The notes beneath the pieces are model-generated. The model saw only the letters and a program-made list of their open reading frames with translations, did no database searches and was not told where the DNA came from. From Bdellovibrio sp. qaytius (GTDB taxonomy: Bacteria > Bdellovibrionota > Bdellovibrionia > Bdellovibrionales > Bdellovibrionaceae), in NCBI GenBank assembly GCA_004011035.1, contig CP025734.1:1448001-1512000 (forward strand): a stretch of DNA of 64,000 bases, given 5' to 3'. This document shows positions 41,094 through 49,433 of the stretch, one piece after another; the first letter of the stretch is position 1, and every line of letters begins with the position of its first letter. A program made the position numbers and the translations under genes.

Positions 41094-42305
41094 TTGAAAG
41101 TTATTATTTTTGCAAATGTATTTTGGCCAGAACAGTTTTTGATTAATAATCTGGCAAAGCAATTTAAGGATAAGGGGCACACAGTAACTGCGTATACTGG
41201 GCTTCCGCATTATCCGGTGGGTCGCTTTTCTGCAGGCTATTCGTTGTTAAAGGGCCCATATCGCCAAGAAAATGAGTTCGGAACGATCATTCGTTATCCG
41301 ATGATTCCAAGATACAAACATTTTGCGTTCTTAGCTTTAAATTATATTTCTAATTTGGTTTCAGGCATTTTAAATCTTTGGCGTTTGCCAAAAGCTGATG
41401 TTTATTTTGTGTTTGCCGTTTCGCCAATTTTTAAAGTGATTCCAGCCATCGTATTAAAATTTTTCACTAAGCGTCCTGTGGTTGTTTGGTATCAAGATTT
41501 ATGGCCCGATAGTTTTTTTGCGGTTACAAAAATAAATCAGCGCGGTTTACCGGCTACATTTTTAAAATTTATCACGAATTGGGTGTATAAAAGAGTCGAT
41601 TGTATGTTGATTCAAAGCGAAGCTTTTCGCGCTGAATTGCTTAAAGCCGGTTACGATAAACCTATTCATTACGTGCCGAACTGGGCTTTGCCAGCTCAGA
41701 TCACAAGTGATCCTGAGTGGCTCAATCAAATTCCTAAAAATAAAAAAATTCTGACGTTTGCAGGTAATATCGGTCAAGCGCAAGGCATCGATGCTGTTCT
41801 TTACGCGCTTAAAGAATTAAATGATCCAAGTCTGCAATTAGTTATTGTGGGCGATGGCAGTGCTAAAGCTGAGTTAGAAAAAATAACAGAAAAATTAGAA
41901 TTAACGAATGTTTCATTCTTAGGTCGTAGGCCATCAGATGATATGCCCGCACTTTTTTCTAAGAGTGATTTTTTGCTCGTTTCATTAAGAAAAGATTATT
42001 TATTTTCATTAGTGATCCCATCAAAAGTACAAGCTTACATGCAGGCGGCTAAACCTGTGGTGGCTTTTTTAGATGGCGAAGGTGCGCGTGTTGTTGTCGA
42101 AGCCAAATGCGGAGTGAGTGCAAAAGCTGAAGACATAAGTTCGCTAGTGTCTGCCCTTTGTGAATTGCTTAAAGCCGATCAGTCGCAATTAAACGAGATG
42201 GGTAAAGCGGGCCAAGTGTATTTTGAAAAGCATTTTACGCAAGCCAAAGTGGTCGCACAAATCGAAGATATTTTAAAAGATTACAGTCAAAGGAAGTCGT
42301 TATGA
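41094..42305 (+). CDS. wbuB: GT4 glycosyltransferase, WbuB-like (L-fucosamine-type transferase)
   Basis: This 403-aa GT-B glycosyltransferase resembles WbuB, which transfers a 2-acetamido-2,6-dideoxy-L-hexose. Typical stretches are FANVFWPEQFLINNLA, VTAYTGLPHYPVGRF, VVWYQDLWPDSFFA and FAGNIGQAQGIDAVL. It starts at TTG 41094 with GGAG 8 nt upstream (41082-41085). No ATG gives the full conserved N-terminus. It overlaps the next gene by 4 nt (ATGA). The three genes after it make precisely the kind of UDP-linked sugar that WbuB uses. Confidence 0.83.
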   Translation: MKVIIFANVFWPEQFLINNLAKQFKDKGHTVTAYTGLPHYPVGRFSAGYSLLKGPYRQENEFGTIIRYPMIPRYKHFAFLALNYISNLVSGILNLWRLPKADVYFVFAVSPIFKVIPAIVLKFFTKRPVVVWYQDLWPDSFFAVTKINQRGLPATFLKFITNWVYKRVDCMLIQSEAFRAELLKAGYDKPIHYVPNWALPAQITSDPEWLNQIPKNKKILTFAGNIGQAQGIDAVLYALKELNDPSLQLVIVGDGSAKAELEKITEKLELTNVSFLGRRPSDDMPALFSKSDFLLVSLRKDYLFSLVIPSKVQAYMQAAKPVVAFLDGEGARVVVEAKCGVSAKAEDISSLVSALCELLKADQSQLNEMGKAGQVYFEKHFTQAKVVAQIEDILKDYSQRKSL

Positions 42306-43174
42306 AAATTTTAATATTCGGTGCCAATGGAATGATTGGGCATCAAATGTGGTATAAATTAAATAAAGAATTTCCGGGTTCGGTGTATGGCACTGTTCGA
42401 AAGCCAACATCACATTACGAACAATATAAAATTTTTGATTCAAAATTTTTGATTCCGAATTTAGATGTGACAGATTTTAATAAAGTTTTACAAGTGTTAG
42501 ATCAGGTTAAGCCAGATGTGATCTTAAATTGCGTTGGCATTACCTTGCGTAAGCCTGAAATTAAAGATCCCGCTCTTTGCCAAGAGGTGAACTCGCTGTT
42601 TCCACAACGCCTTGGCAGATGGGCTGCGCAGCATCAAAAGCGTCTTATTCACTTCAGTACGGATTGTGTTTTTGCTGGTGGCGATGGCATGTACACAGAG
42701 CTTTCAATTCCTGATGCGCAAGATGTTTACGGTAAAACTAAGTTTTTAGGTGAAGTCTTAGGCAGCCATTCGTTGACGTTAAGATGCCCGATTATTGGTC
42801 GTGAAATCGAAGGTAAAACCGAATTGATCGAATGGTTTTTACAGCAAAGAAATAAAACGATTAAGGGCTATTCTAAGGCTATTTATAGCGGTATCACGAG
42901 TGCAGAAATGGCTCGTCAAATAATTTTGATCATTCGCCAATATCCAAATTTAACCGGCCTTTATCAAATATCATCTGAGCCGATCAGCAAATATGACTTA
43001 CTTCAATTGCTTAATGAAATTTCAGCTCTGAATGCAACGATTAATAAAGATGAATCCTATAGCACAAATAAAAGTTTAGATTCTAAAAAATATCGACAAT
43101 TGACGGGTTATAATTCACCATCATGGTCTTCAATGTTAAGTGAAATGATGGAAGAGAAAATCTACAATGGCTAA
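42302..43174 (+). CDS. RmlD-like UDP-4-keto-6-deoxy-L-hexosamine reductase (QnlB/WbvR-like)
   Basis: This 290-aa single-domain SDR reduces a 4-keto group with NAD(P)H. IFGANGMIGHQMW is the cofactor loop, LNCVGITLRKPEI and HFSTDCVFAGG the core, and DVYGKTKFLGEV the YxxxK region. The bifunctional CapF/FnlB enzymes of L-FucNAc synthesis are about 370 aa with a C-terminal cupin. That half is absent here. A stand-alone RmlD-type reductase is the arrangement described for UDP-L-RhaNAc/UDP-L-QuiNAc. AAAGGA precedes the ATG. It overlaps the next gene by 8 nt. Confidence 0.78.
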   Translation: MKILIFGANGMIGHQMWYKLNKEFPGSVYGTVRKPTSHYEQYKIFDSKFLIPNLDVTDFNKVLQVLDQVKPDVILNCVGITLRKPEIKDPALCQEVNSLFPQRLGRWAAQHQKRLIHFSTDCVFAGGDGMYTELSIPDAQDVYGKTKFLGEVLGSHSLTLRCPIIGREIEGKTELIEWFLQQRNKTIKGYSKAIYSGITSAEMARQIILIIRQYPNLTGLYQISSEPISKYDLLQLLNEISALNATINKDESYSTNKSLDSKKYRQLTGYNSPSWSSMLSEMMEEKIYNG

Positions 43175-44246
43175 TAATACTTATTTTGATAACAAAACGA
43201 TTTTAGTAACCGGTGGTACCGGATCAATGGGTAAAACTTTTGTTCGCCGTGTTTTATCTGGCGAAATGGGAACTCCTAAAAAAATCATCGTGATGTCTCG
43301 CGATGAAGGCAAACAGCACAACATGCGCTTAAGCTATTTGAACAAACAAAGTTCAACTGAAGAGACAATTTATAATAACTTTAAAAATTTATTAGAATTT
43401 CGTATCGGTGATGTGCGCGATTTATCTGATGTTATATCTGCTGCAAAAACGGCTGACATCATTATCAATGCAGCAGCGCTTAAACAAGTTCCAAGCTGCG
43501 AATACTTTCCTGAACAAGCGTTAATGACAAATTGCTTAGGCGCTTACAATATCGTGCGCGCGATTCGTGAGCACGATTTACCAGTTCACACGGTGATTGG
43601 TGTTTCAACTGATAAAGCCTGTAAGCCAATCAATGCCATGGGTATGACTAAGGCGTTACAAGAGCGCATTTTTATTTCAGCAAATATTTTAAAACCATCA
43701 ACTCGTTATTTATGCGTTCGTTACGGAAACGTGTTAGCAAGTCGTGGTTCGGTGATTCCGTTATTTCATGATCAAATTAAAAATGGCGCAGCGATCACGA
43801 TCACTGATGTCGGTATGACTCGCTTTTTATTATCATTAAATCATGCCGTAGACACAGTTTTTAAAGCGTTACTTGATGGTAAAGCGGGTGAAATTATTGT
43901 TCCTCGTGCACCAGCCGCTTTAATGACAGACGTTGCTAAGGTTCTTATCGGTGATCGTAAAATCGAAACTAAAATTACCGGCATTCGCCCCGGCGAAAAA
44001 CTTCACGAGATTATGGTTTCTGATGAAGAAGCACCGTACGTTGAAGCGCGCGGTGATTACTTCGCGATTCGTCCAATGTTACCTGAGTTAAATTCAAAAG
44101 GTGCAAATCCAGAGTCTCCTCTAAAAAAAGAATTTTCTTCTGGAGATACTCTTTTAGACACAGCGGGAACTAAAGCCCTATTAGCAAAACACAAATTGTT
44201 AATTGATGATCAGCCCGGTTTTTCTGATGATGAGATGTTGAGGTAG
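43167..44246 (+). CDS. UDP-GlcNAc inverting 4,6-dehydratase (CapE/WbjB/FnlA-like)
   Basis: This 359-aa cytoplasmic SDR converts UDP-GlcNAc to a UDP-4-keto-6-deoxy-L-hexosamine. ILVTGGTGSMGKTFVRR is the cofactor loop and AALKQVPSCEYFP a family signature. GVSTDKACKPINAMGMTK shows the FlaA1/CapE-type active site in which Met replaces the usual Tyr of YxxxK. Adjacent reductase and 2-epimerase genes place it with CapE/WbjB/FnlA rather than the pseudaminic-acid enzyme PseB. It starts 8 nt inside the reductase gene and is followed after 2 nt by the epimerase. Confidence 0.9.
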   Translation: MANNTYFDNKTILVTGGTGSMGKTFVRRVLSGEMGTPKKIIVMSRDEGKQHNMRLSYLNKQSSTEETIYNNFKNLLEFRIGDVRDLSDVISAAKTADIIINAAALKQVPSCEYFPEQALMTNCLGAYNIVRAIREHDLPVHTVIGVSTDKACKPINAMGMTKALQERIFISANILKPSTRYLCVRYGNVLASRGSVIPLFHDQIKNGAAITITDVGMTRFLLSLNHAVDTVFKALLDGKAGEIIVPRAPAALMTDVAKVLIGDRKIETKITGIRPGEKLHEIMVSDEEAPYVEARGDYFAIRPMLPELNSKGANPESPLKKEFSSGDTLLDTAGTKALLAKHKLLIDDQPGFSDDEMLR

Positions 44247-44248
44247 TT

Positions 44249-45361
44249 ATGAAGGTAATGACGATTGTTGGAACAAGACCTGAGATCATTAAACTAAGCC
44301 GTATTATGGTGTTGCTTGATAAATCAGTTGAGCATGTTTTAGTTCACACTGGGCAAAACTATGATTACGAATTAAATGAAGTTTTTTTTAAAGATTTAGA
44401 ATTAAGAAAACCAGATTACTTTTTAAATGCCGCTGGTGAAACCGCGACTGAAACTATCGCTAAAGTTATCGCTGAAAGCGATAAAGTGATGGAAAAAGAA
44501 AAGCCAGATGCGGTATTGCTTTATGGTGATACAAATTCTTGCCTAAGTGTTATCGCGGCTAAAAAACGTAAAATTCCTATTTTTCACATGGAAGCGGGCA
44601 ATCGTTGTTTTGATCAACGTGTACCTGAAGAGATCAATCGTAAGATTGTAGATCACTTATCGGATATCAACATGCCGTTATCTGAGCATGCTCGTCAGTA
44701 TTTAATTCGTGAAGGTGTACCTGCTGAACGTATTATTAAAACGGGCACTTGTATGCGCGAAATTTTTGATTATTTCGGACCAAAAATTGAAGCTTCACAA
44801 ATTCTTGAAACTTTAAAAGTTAAACCTAAAGATTATATTTTAGTAAGTATTCACCGTGAAGAAAACGTTGATTACCCAGAAAACTTCACGAATTTAATCG
44901 AATCATTAAATGTTTTAGCTAAAGAACTTAATAAAAGAGTTTTAGTTTCTACTCACCCTAGAACTAAAAAGAAATTAGATGCTTTAACGAATGTTAAAAT
45001 GAGCCCGCAGGTTGAATTTTTAAAACCGTTTGGTTTCTTAGATTACAATAAATTGCAAAAATACGCTTTCTGCGTGGTTTCTGATAGCGGAACAATCACT
45101 GAAGAGGGCAGCTTATTAAAAATGCCAGCGATCATGATTCGTAACGCCCATGAAAGACCAGAAGGTATGGATGAAGGTATCGTGATCATGTCGGGCACTG
45201 ATCCTAAAGACATTCTTCAAGCGGTTAAAGTGGCTACATCTTGTCAGCCGACACGTGATATTCCTGATTACGATAATGCAAATGTTTCTGAGCAAGTATT
45301 AAAAGTCATTTTAAGTTACGTTCACTATGTGAATCGTTTCGTATGGCATAAAACTCAGTAA
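44249..45361 (+). CDS. UDP-N-acetyl-6-deoxy-L-hexosamine 2-epimerase (FnlC/WbjD/QnlC-like)
   Basis: This 370-aa GT-B-fold epimerase inverts C-2 of the UDP-L-hexosamine produced by the two preceding enzymes. TIVGTRPEIIKLSRI, YDYELNEVFFKDL, LLYGDTNSCLSVIAAKKRKIP and FHMEAGNRCFDQRVPEE (the last with the FnlC-specific NRCFD) distinguish it from the WecB-type enzyme at 22817. VSDSGTITEEGS closes the active site. GAGG lies just before the ATG. It is the third biosynthetic gene of the cassette begun by the wbuB-like gene. Confidence 0.9.
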   Translation: MKVMTIVGTRPEIIKLSRIMVLLDKSVEHVLVHTGQNYDYELNEVFFKDLELRKPDYFLNAAGETATETIAKVIAESDKVMEKEKPDAVLLYGDTNSCLSVIAAKKRKIPIFHMEAGNRCFDQRVPEEINRKIVDHLSDINMPLSEHARQYLIREGVPAERIIKTGTCMREIFDYFGPKIEASQILETLKVKPKDYILVSIHREENVDYPENFTNLIESLNVLAKELNKRVLVSTHPRTKKKLDALTNVKMSPQVEFLKPFGFLDYNKLQKYAFCVVSDSGTITEEGSLLKMPAIMIRNAHERPEGMDEGIVIMSGTDPKDILQAVKVATSCQPTRDIPDYDNANVSEQVLKVILSYVHYVNRFVWHKTQ

Positions 45362-45373
45362 GAGTAGGGTTTT

Positions 45374-46483
45374 ATGTATATTGCTTTTAGAGAGCTTTTT
45401 AATAATTACATTTTTTTAAGTGCTTTCGCCTTTGCGTTGGCCTTTGCTATTGCGGTGATCGCGATTCCTGCTGTTATTAGAGTGGCTGAATTAAAGCATT
45501 TATTCGATGAACCAGATGATCATCGTAAAACCCACGTAAAAAAAACGCCTACATTAGGTGGAATTGCGATTTTTGCGGGTTTAATTATTTCTTTTTGTTT
45601 ATTAAAAGATTTTCAAAATCTGATCGATGTAAAATATCTAGTTCCAGCTTTGACGATTATTTTCTTTGCTGGTGTTAAGGATGATATTTTAGTTTTAACT
45701 CCGTTGAAAAAGCTTCTAGCTCAGTTTGTCTGCGCCTTTTTAATCGTCTTTTTGGGTAACATAAAAATTAATAGCTTTTATGGGATGTTCGGTTTGCAAG
45801 AAATGCCAGGCTGGGTTGCGGTTGTCTTTACGATGTTAGCCATTATTACCATTATCAATTGTTACAACTTAATTGATGGGGCAGATGGGTTAGCTGGTAG
45901 CCAAGGTTTGGTTTCAGCTTTAGCTTTCGGAGTTTGGTTTGTGCAAACTGAACATTGGTCATTGGCCTTTTTATCATTTGCTTTAGCTGGCAGTCTTTTT
46001 GGTTTTCTATTTTTTAATTGGCAGCCCGCTAAAATATTTATGGGCGACACCGGTGCGATGGTTATTGGTTTCGTGCTTTCAGTCTTAGCCATCCATTTTA
46101 TTGAGCTTAATAAGGCTTTAACGATTGCGCCCCAGTATTGGGTGCATGCTTCGACAAGTGTTGCGATTGGCGTTATGGCCATTCCTATTTTTGATATGTT
46201 ACGTGTGTTTGCTTTACGAATTATGAAAAGACAAAAGCCATTTCACCCAGACAGAACACATTTGCATCATCTGTTAATTGATTTAGGTTTTTCGCACCGT
46301 AAGCTATCTACTGTTTTATTTGTTTGGAGTTTAACAGTGATCTTAGTTTGTTCGGCTCTTCGCGATTATAAATCATCTACGTTGCTTTTTATTCTGATCG
46401 GTATCGTTTTTATCCCGTCGATGATTTTATTAAAGCTTCGAAACAACAAAGTCGCCAAATCACAAAGCAAGTCACGAAACTAG
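45374..46483 (+). CDS. WecA-like undecaprenyl-phosphate sugar-1-phosphate transferase
   Basis: This 369-aa polytopic membrane enzyme of the MraY/WecA family starts lipid-linked glycan synthesis by moving a HexNAc-1-phosphate from a UDP-sugar to undecaprenyl phosphate. THVKKTPTLGG (about residue 53), the Mg-binding VKDD (about 99), NLIDGADGLAG (about 165) and the HPDRTHLHHLL cytoplasmic His loop (about 289) are visible, the last typical of WecA rather than MraY. About 10-11 helices are evident. It follows the 2-epimerase gene by 12 nt, completing an initiation-plus-donor unit for the surface glycan. Confidence 0.9.
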   Translation: MYIAFRELFNNYIFLSAFAFALAFAIAVIAIPAVIRVAELKHLFDEPDDHRKTHVKKTPTLGGIAIFAGLIISFCLLKDFQNLIDVKYLVPALTIIFFAGVKDDILVLTPLKKLLAQFVCAFLIVFLGNIKINSFYGMFGLQEMPGWVAVVFTMLAIITIINCYNLIDGADGLAGSQGLVSALAFGVWFVQTEHWSLAFLSFALAGSLFGFLFFNWQPAKIFMGDTGAMVIGFVLSVLAIHFIELNKALTIAPQYWVHASTSVAIGVMAIPIFDMLRVFALRIMKRQKPFHPDRTHLHHLLIDLGFSHRKLSTVLFVWSLTVILVCSALRDYKSSTLLFILIGIVFIPSMILLKLRNNKVAKSQSKSRN

Positions 46484-46549
46484 ACTAGACCAATCGCGTA
46501 GCGCTAAATAGATGCCAGATTTACGTTTATTGCATAGACTTTACTTACT

Positions 46550-48691
46550 ATGAGCAAAAAACCGTACGTAAAAGCATCTGAGAGAAGTTCTAGTAAACAC
46601 CAACCTATTGAGAGCAGCGAACCACTTTCGCCGTTACAGTGGCTGACATGTATATTTGTCGTGATCATGCCGTTGTTATTTTGTAAGTGGAATGATCAAT
46701 CGCCCTTTGAAATGATTAAGGCGTATTTTTCTGCGGCCGCAGTCACATTCATTACCGCTTTATTTTTAGTGTCTCGGTTATTTAAAGATCAAATACAAAT
46801 TCGTTATAACAAATGGGTGTGGGGATTATTAATTTATCTTGCCGCTTACATGTTGTCGTTTGCATTTGCGGGCCATCATTATAGTTCGCTTTGGGGTGTA
46901 TTAAATCTTCCGGCGGGATCTGTTATGACTGTCGCCACATTTGTGGTGATGTCATTAGTGGCTGTGCAAATTTTTTCGCATGAACATTCATTAAGAAAAT
47001 TAGCAGCTAGCTTTGTGATCTGTGCTTTTTTAATGTCGCTTTATGGAATTCTACAACATTTTGGCGGCGATCCGATTCACTGGTGGGTTTACGCTTCAAT
47101 GGAAGAACGCGCTTTATCGACAATGGGGCAATCGGTCGGGTACGGCACAGTACTTGGTTGTTGTTTACCTTTATGTTTTGCGTTTTTTATTACGACTGAA
47201 AATAGAAAAAAAGCGATGTTATGGGCGATTCCATTTATCTGTATGAATCTTGGAATTTTATATTCTGGTTCACGTTTGCCGATCTTGGCTTATTTTATCG
47301 TGATGACTATTTTCTTAGGGTTCTTAGCTATTTTTAAAAATAAACTTCCAACAATTAGCTGGAAAAGAATTGGTGTTGCGTACTTAATTATTGTTTTAGC
47401 CAACGTGGCGTACTTTACAGAGCCAGGTTTTAATTCATTAAAAGAAAAATTAGGCATGCAAGAAATCAAAAACGGTTATGGCACTCGCTTTATCGTTTGG
47501 GGTACAGCTTTTGAAATGTTTAAAAAGCACCCGATTTTAGGTGTGGGCCCAGAGAATTTCGGTGAAGAATTTAATCATATTCAAACTGTTGAACAAAATT
47601 ACGGTGAAAGCTGGAATTTAATTTGGCATAAAGCACATAATGAATTCATTCATTATTTAGCAACTACAGGTCTTGTAGGCTTTGGTGCATATCTTTGGTT
47701 GATTATCTTAATGTTTATTCCGGTGTTTACATTTTTGTTTCGCAAAGAAGATCAGTGGGACACAGATAATGTCTTTGCCGTGGCGCTGTTGGGTGGCTTT
47801 GGTTATTTATTAGCAACTCATATGACGGCGTTTAGTTTTATTCCGACGTTGATGTTTTTCTATTTATTTCCGGCAATGAATTTTAGTTTTGCGGGTGTTG
47901 AAAAAAACGTTACTATTGAAAATAAATTATCTAAAAAAGGCCGCTATGCAGCTGCTGCCGTAGTTACTGTTTTAGCTACATTTTTAGTTTATAAAGTGAA
48001 TAACGTTTGGCAAGCCGATATCAATTACAATGATTCACGCAGACAGTTAGTGAACTATGGTAACTTTGATGCCGCTAACGAGTTATTAGAAACAGCAATC
48101 GAACAAAATCCAGGTAATGCTGAGTACTGGTGTTTCAGAGCCGATATTTATTATAACTTTTTAGTGCGTTCAGTGCGTGATCAAGGCCCTGCAGCCGAAG
48201 CAAAAAAACGTCAGTTCTTTGATGAAGTTGTCAAATCATCTGATAACTGTGTGAAAATGGACGAACGTAAATCTGATTTATGGCGCGCTCGTGGAACACT
48301 GTTTATGTCGCTTTCGCAAATGGTTCCGCAAATGCTTGAAGGCAGTCTTGCGGCGTTTAAAAAAGCTGTCGAAGTGTATCCTAATAATCCATACAATCAT
48401 ATTTCTGTAGCAGGAGTATACCGTCGCAAGGGGCGTAATGATTTAGCTATTGAAGAGCTTAAAATCGCGATCAGTTTACGTCGTGATATTATTCCGGCTT
48501 ACATCGATTTATTAAGCATTTATTATCAAGATAAACGCTTTAAAGATATTCAAGATCTGATCAATGCTGTTCGTGCGTTGAACATTAAAGATAATGTTCA
48601 GTTTGGGCCGAATATGCCAACGATGATCAAGATCGCTCAAGATAACAAAGATGCTCAAACAGCAGCTGCGTTTGAAGCTATGATGAAGTAA
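46550..48691 (+). CDS. O-antigen ligase-family membrane protein with C-terminal TPR domain
   Basis: This is a 713-aa two-part protein. Residues 30-480 form about 12 membrane helices with the Wzy_C/WaaL loop (HPILGVGPENFG at about 325, HNEFIHYLATTGLVGFGAYLW at about 362). Residues 500-713 form a soluble helical region with TPR-type repeats (NYGNFDAANELLETAIEQNP, YPNNPYNHISVAGVYRRKG, IEELKIAISLRRD). Such fusions occur in ligases and protein O-oligosaccharyltransferases. Whether it attaches glycan to lipid A or to protein cannot be told. The ATG has no clear ribosome-binding site. It abuts the convergent CvfB-like gene with no spacer. Confidence 0.8.
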   Translation: MSKKPYVKASERSSSKHQPIESSEPLSPLQWLTCIFVVIMPLLFCKWNDQSPFEMIKAYFSAAAVTFITALFLVSRLFKDQIQIRYNKWVWGLLIYLAAYMLSFAFAGHHYSSLWGVLNLPAGSVMTVATFVVMSLVAVQIFSHEHSLRKLAASFVICAFLMSLYGILQHFGGDPIHWWVYASMEERALSTMGQSVGYGTVLGCCLPLCFAFFITTENRKKAMLWAIPFICMNLGILYSGSRLPILAYFIVMTIFLGFLAIFKNKLPTISWKRIGVAYLIIVLANVAYFTEPGFNSLKEKLGMQEIKNGYGTRFIVWGTAFEMFKKHPILGVGPENFGEEFNHIQTVEQNYGESWNLIWHKAHNEFIHYLATTGLVGFGAYLWLIILMFIPVFTFLFRKEDQWDTDNVFAVALLGGFGYLLATHMTAFSFIPTLMFFYLFPAMNFSFAGVEKNVTIENKLSKKGRYAAAAVVTVLATFLVYKVNNVWQADINYNDSRRQLVNYGNFDAANELLETAIEQNPGNAEYWCFRADIYYNFLVRSVRDQGPAAEAKKRQFFDEVVKSSDNCVKMDERKSDLWRARGTLFMSLSQMVPQMLEGSLAAFKKAVEVYPNNPYNHISVAGVYRRKGRNDLAIEELKIAISLRRDIIPAYIDLLSIYYQDKRFKDIQDLINAVRALNIKDNVQFGPNMPTMIKIAQDNKDAQTAAAFEAMMK

Positions 48692-49330
48692 TTATTTATT
48701 CAATGTGATGCCCTCATCAGAGACACTGATGAGGCGCTTTTTATAAAGACCACCTAAAGCAATCTTATATTTTTTCTTGCTCGCTCCGAAAATTTCATAG
48801 ATTTTTTCGGGGCTAGTTTTGTCGTTTATAGCTAAAAACCCACCGGCTTTTTTAAGTTCTTCTATAATTTTTTCACTGATATCATCAGTAGCGTGATGTC
48901 CTGGGGCGCGCAAAATAAGATCAATTTTGTTGTCGTCGCGAATTTTAGAGATAAAACCTTGAGTGTATTGGCCGGTTTTAAGTTGAGTGAACACTTCATT
49001 TTTGTAAAGCATTCCGATGTGAGCACCATCAACGATGCATTTATAGCCTAATGGTGTCTCGTTGATGACAAATAAATCGACGGGTTGTGCGGGCTCAAAG
49101 CTTTTTAACTTCGCATTGGCATGCTTTTCTAGGCGCATAGAGGCTAATAAGTCACCACTGGATTCGTCAGTAAACAATATGGTCATGATTTCATTACCCA
49201 CGGAAAGTTTATGTGACTGTTCGCTTGAAGGCATAAAGAACTGATTTTGTTCATTGTCTTCAAGAGTAATCTCGTAAGAGTTCATTGCTGTTACGAAGAG
49301 ATTAAGAAAGCTTCCAGGTTTGTAATTCAT
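48692..49330 (-). CDS. CvfB-like S1-domain RNA-binding protein
   Basis: This 212-aa cytoplasmic protein resembles CvfB (YitL). It has tandem S1-like beta-barrels (PGSFLNLFV..., then CIVDGAHIGMLYKNEVFTQLKTGQ, then YTQGFISKIRDDNKIDLIL) and a C-terminal winged helix (KAGGFLAINDKTSPEKIYEIFGASKKKYK and GGLYKKRLISV, described only by pattern). CvfB family members bind RNA and affect expression broadly. The open frame reaches 49387, but the conserved start is MNYKPGSFL at 49330. It is divergent from metF and shares a 103-nt gap with a promoter and inverted repeat. Confidence 0.82.
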   Translation of the reverse strand: MNYKPGSFLNLFVTAMNSYEITLEDNEQNQFFMPSSEQSHKLSVGNEIMTILFTDESSGDLLASMRLEKHANAKLKSFEPAQPVDLFVINETPLGYKCIVDGAHIGMLYKNEVFTQLKTGQYTQGFISKIRDDNKIDLILRAPGHHATDDISEKIIEELKKAGGFLAINDKTSPEKIYEIFGASKKKYKIALGGLYKKRLISVSDEGITLNK

Positions 49331-49348
49331 AGGATTCTGATACAGCGC

Positions 49349-49394
49349 TTGCGAATGAAAGTAAAAGACATTATAGTGTAGGATCACTATAGTG
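49349..49394 (+). promoter_or_regulatory. metF promoter overlapped by an inverted repeat
   Basis: TTGCGA (49349-49354) and TATAGT (49372-49377) are 17 nt apart. The -10 box is part of an inverted repeat TATAGTG (49372-49378), 6-nt spacer, CACTATA (49385-49391), which continues into the 10-bp palindrome CACTATAGTG (49385-49394). The repeat thus covers -10 through about +10, a classical repressor position. It does not resemble the MetJ box. Confidence 0.5.
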
Positions 49395-49433
49395 AAAAAA
49401 ATTAACTCTCGCTTTTAAGGAATCGTACGGCCT

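Noticed and set aside
49379-49433. Possible SAM or cobalamin riboswitch ahead of metF-metH
   Set aside because: The predicted leader is only about 50 nt and shows none of the conserved stems or the B12 box, so there is no room for either class.
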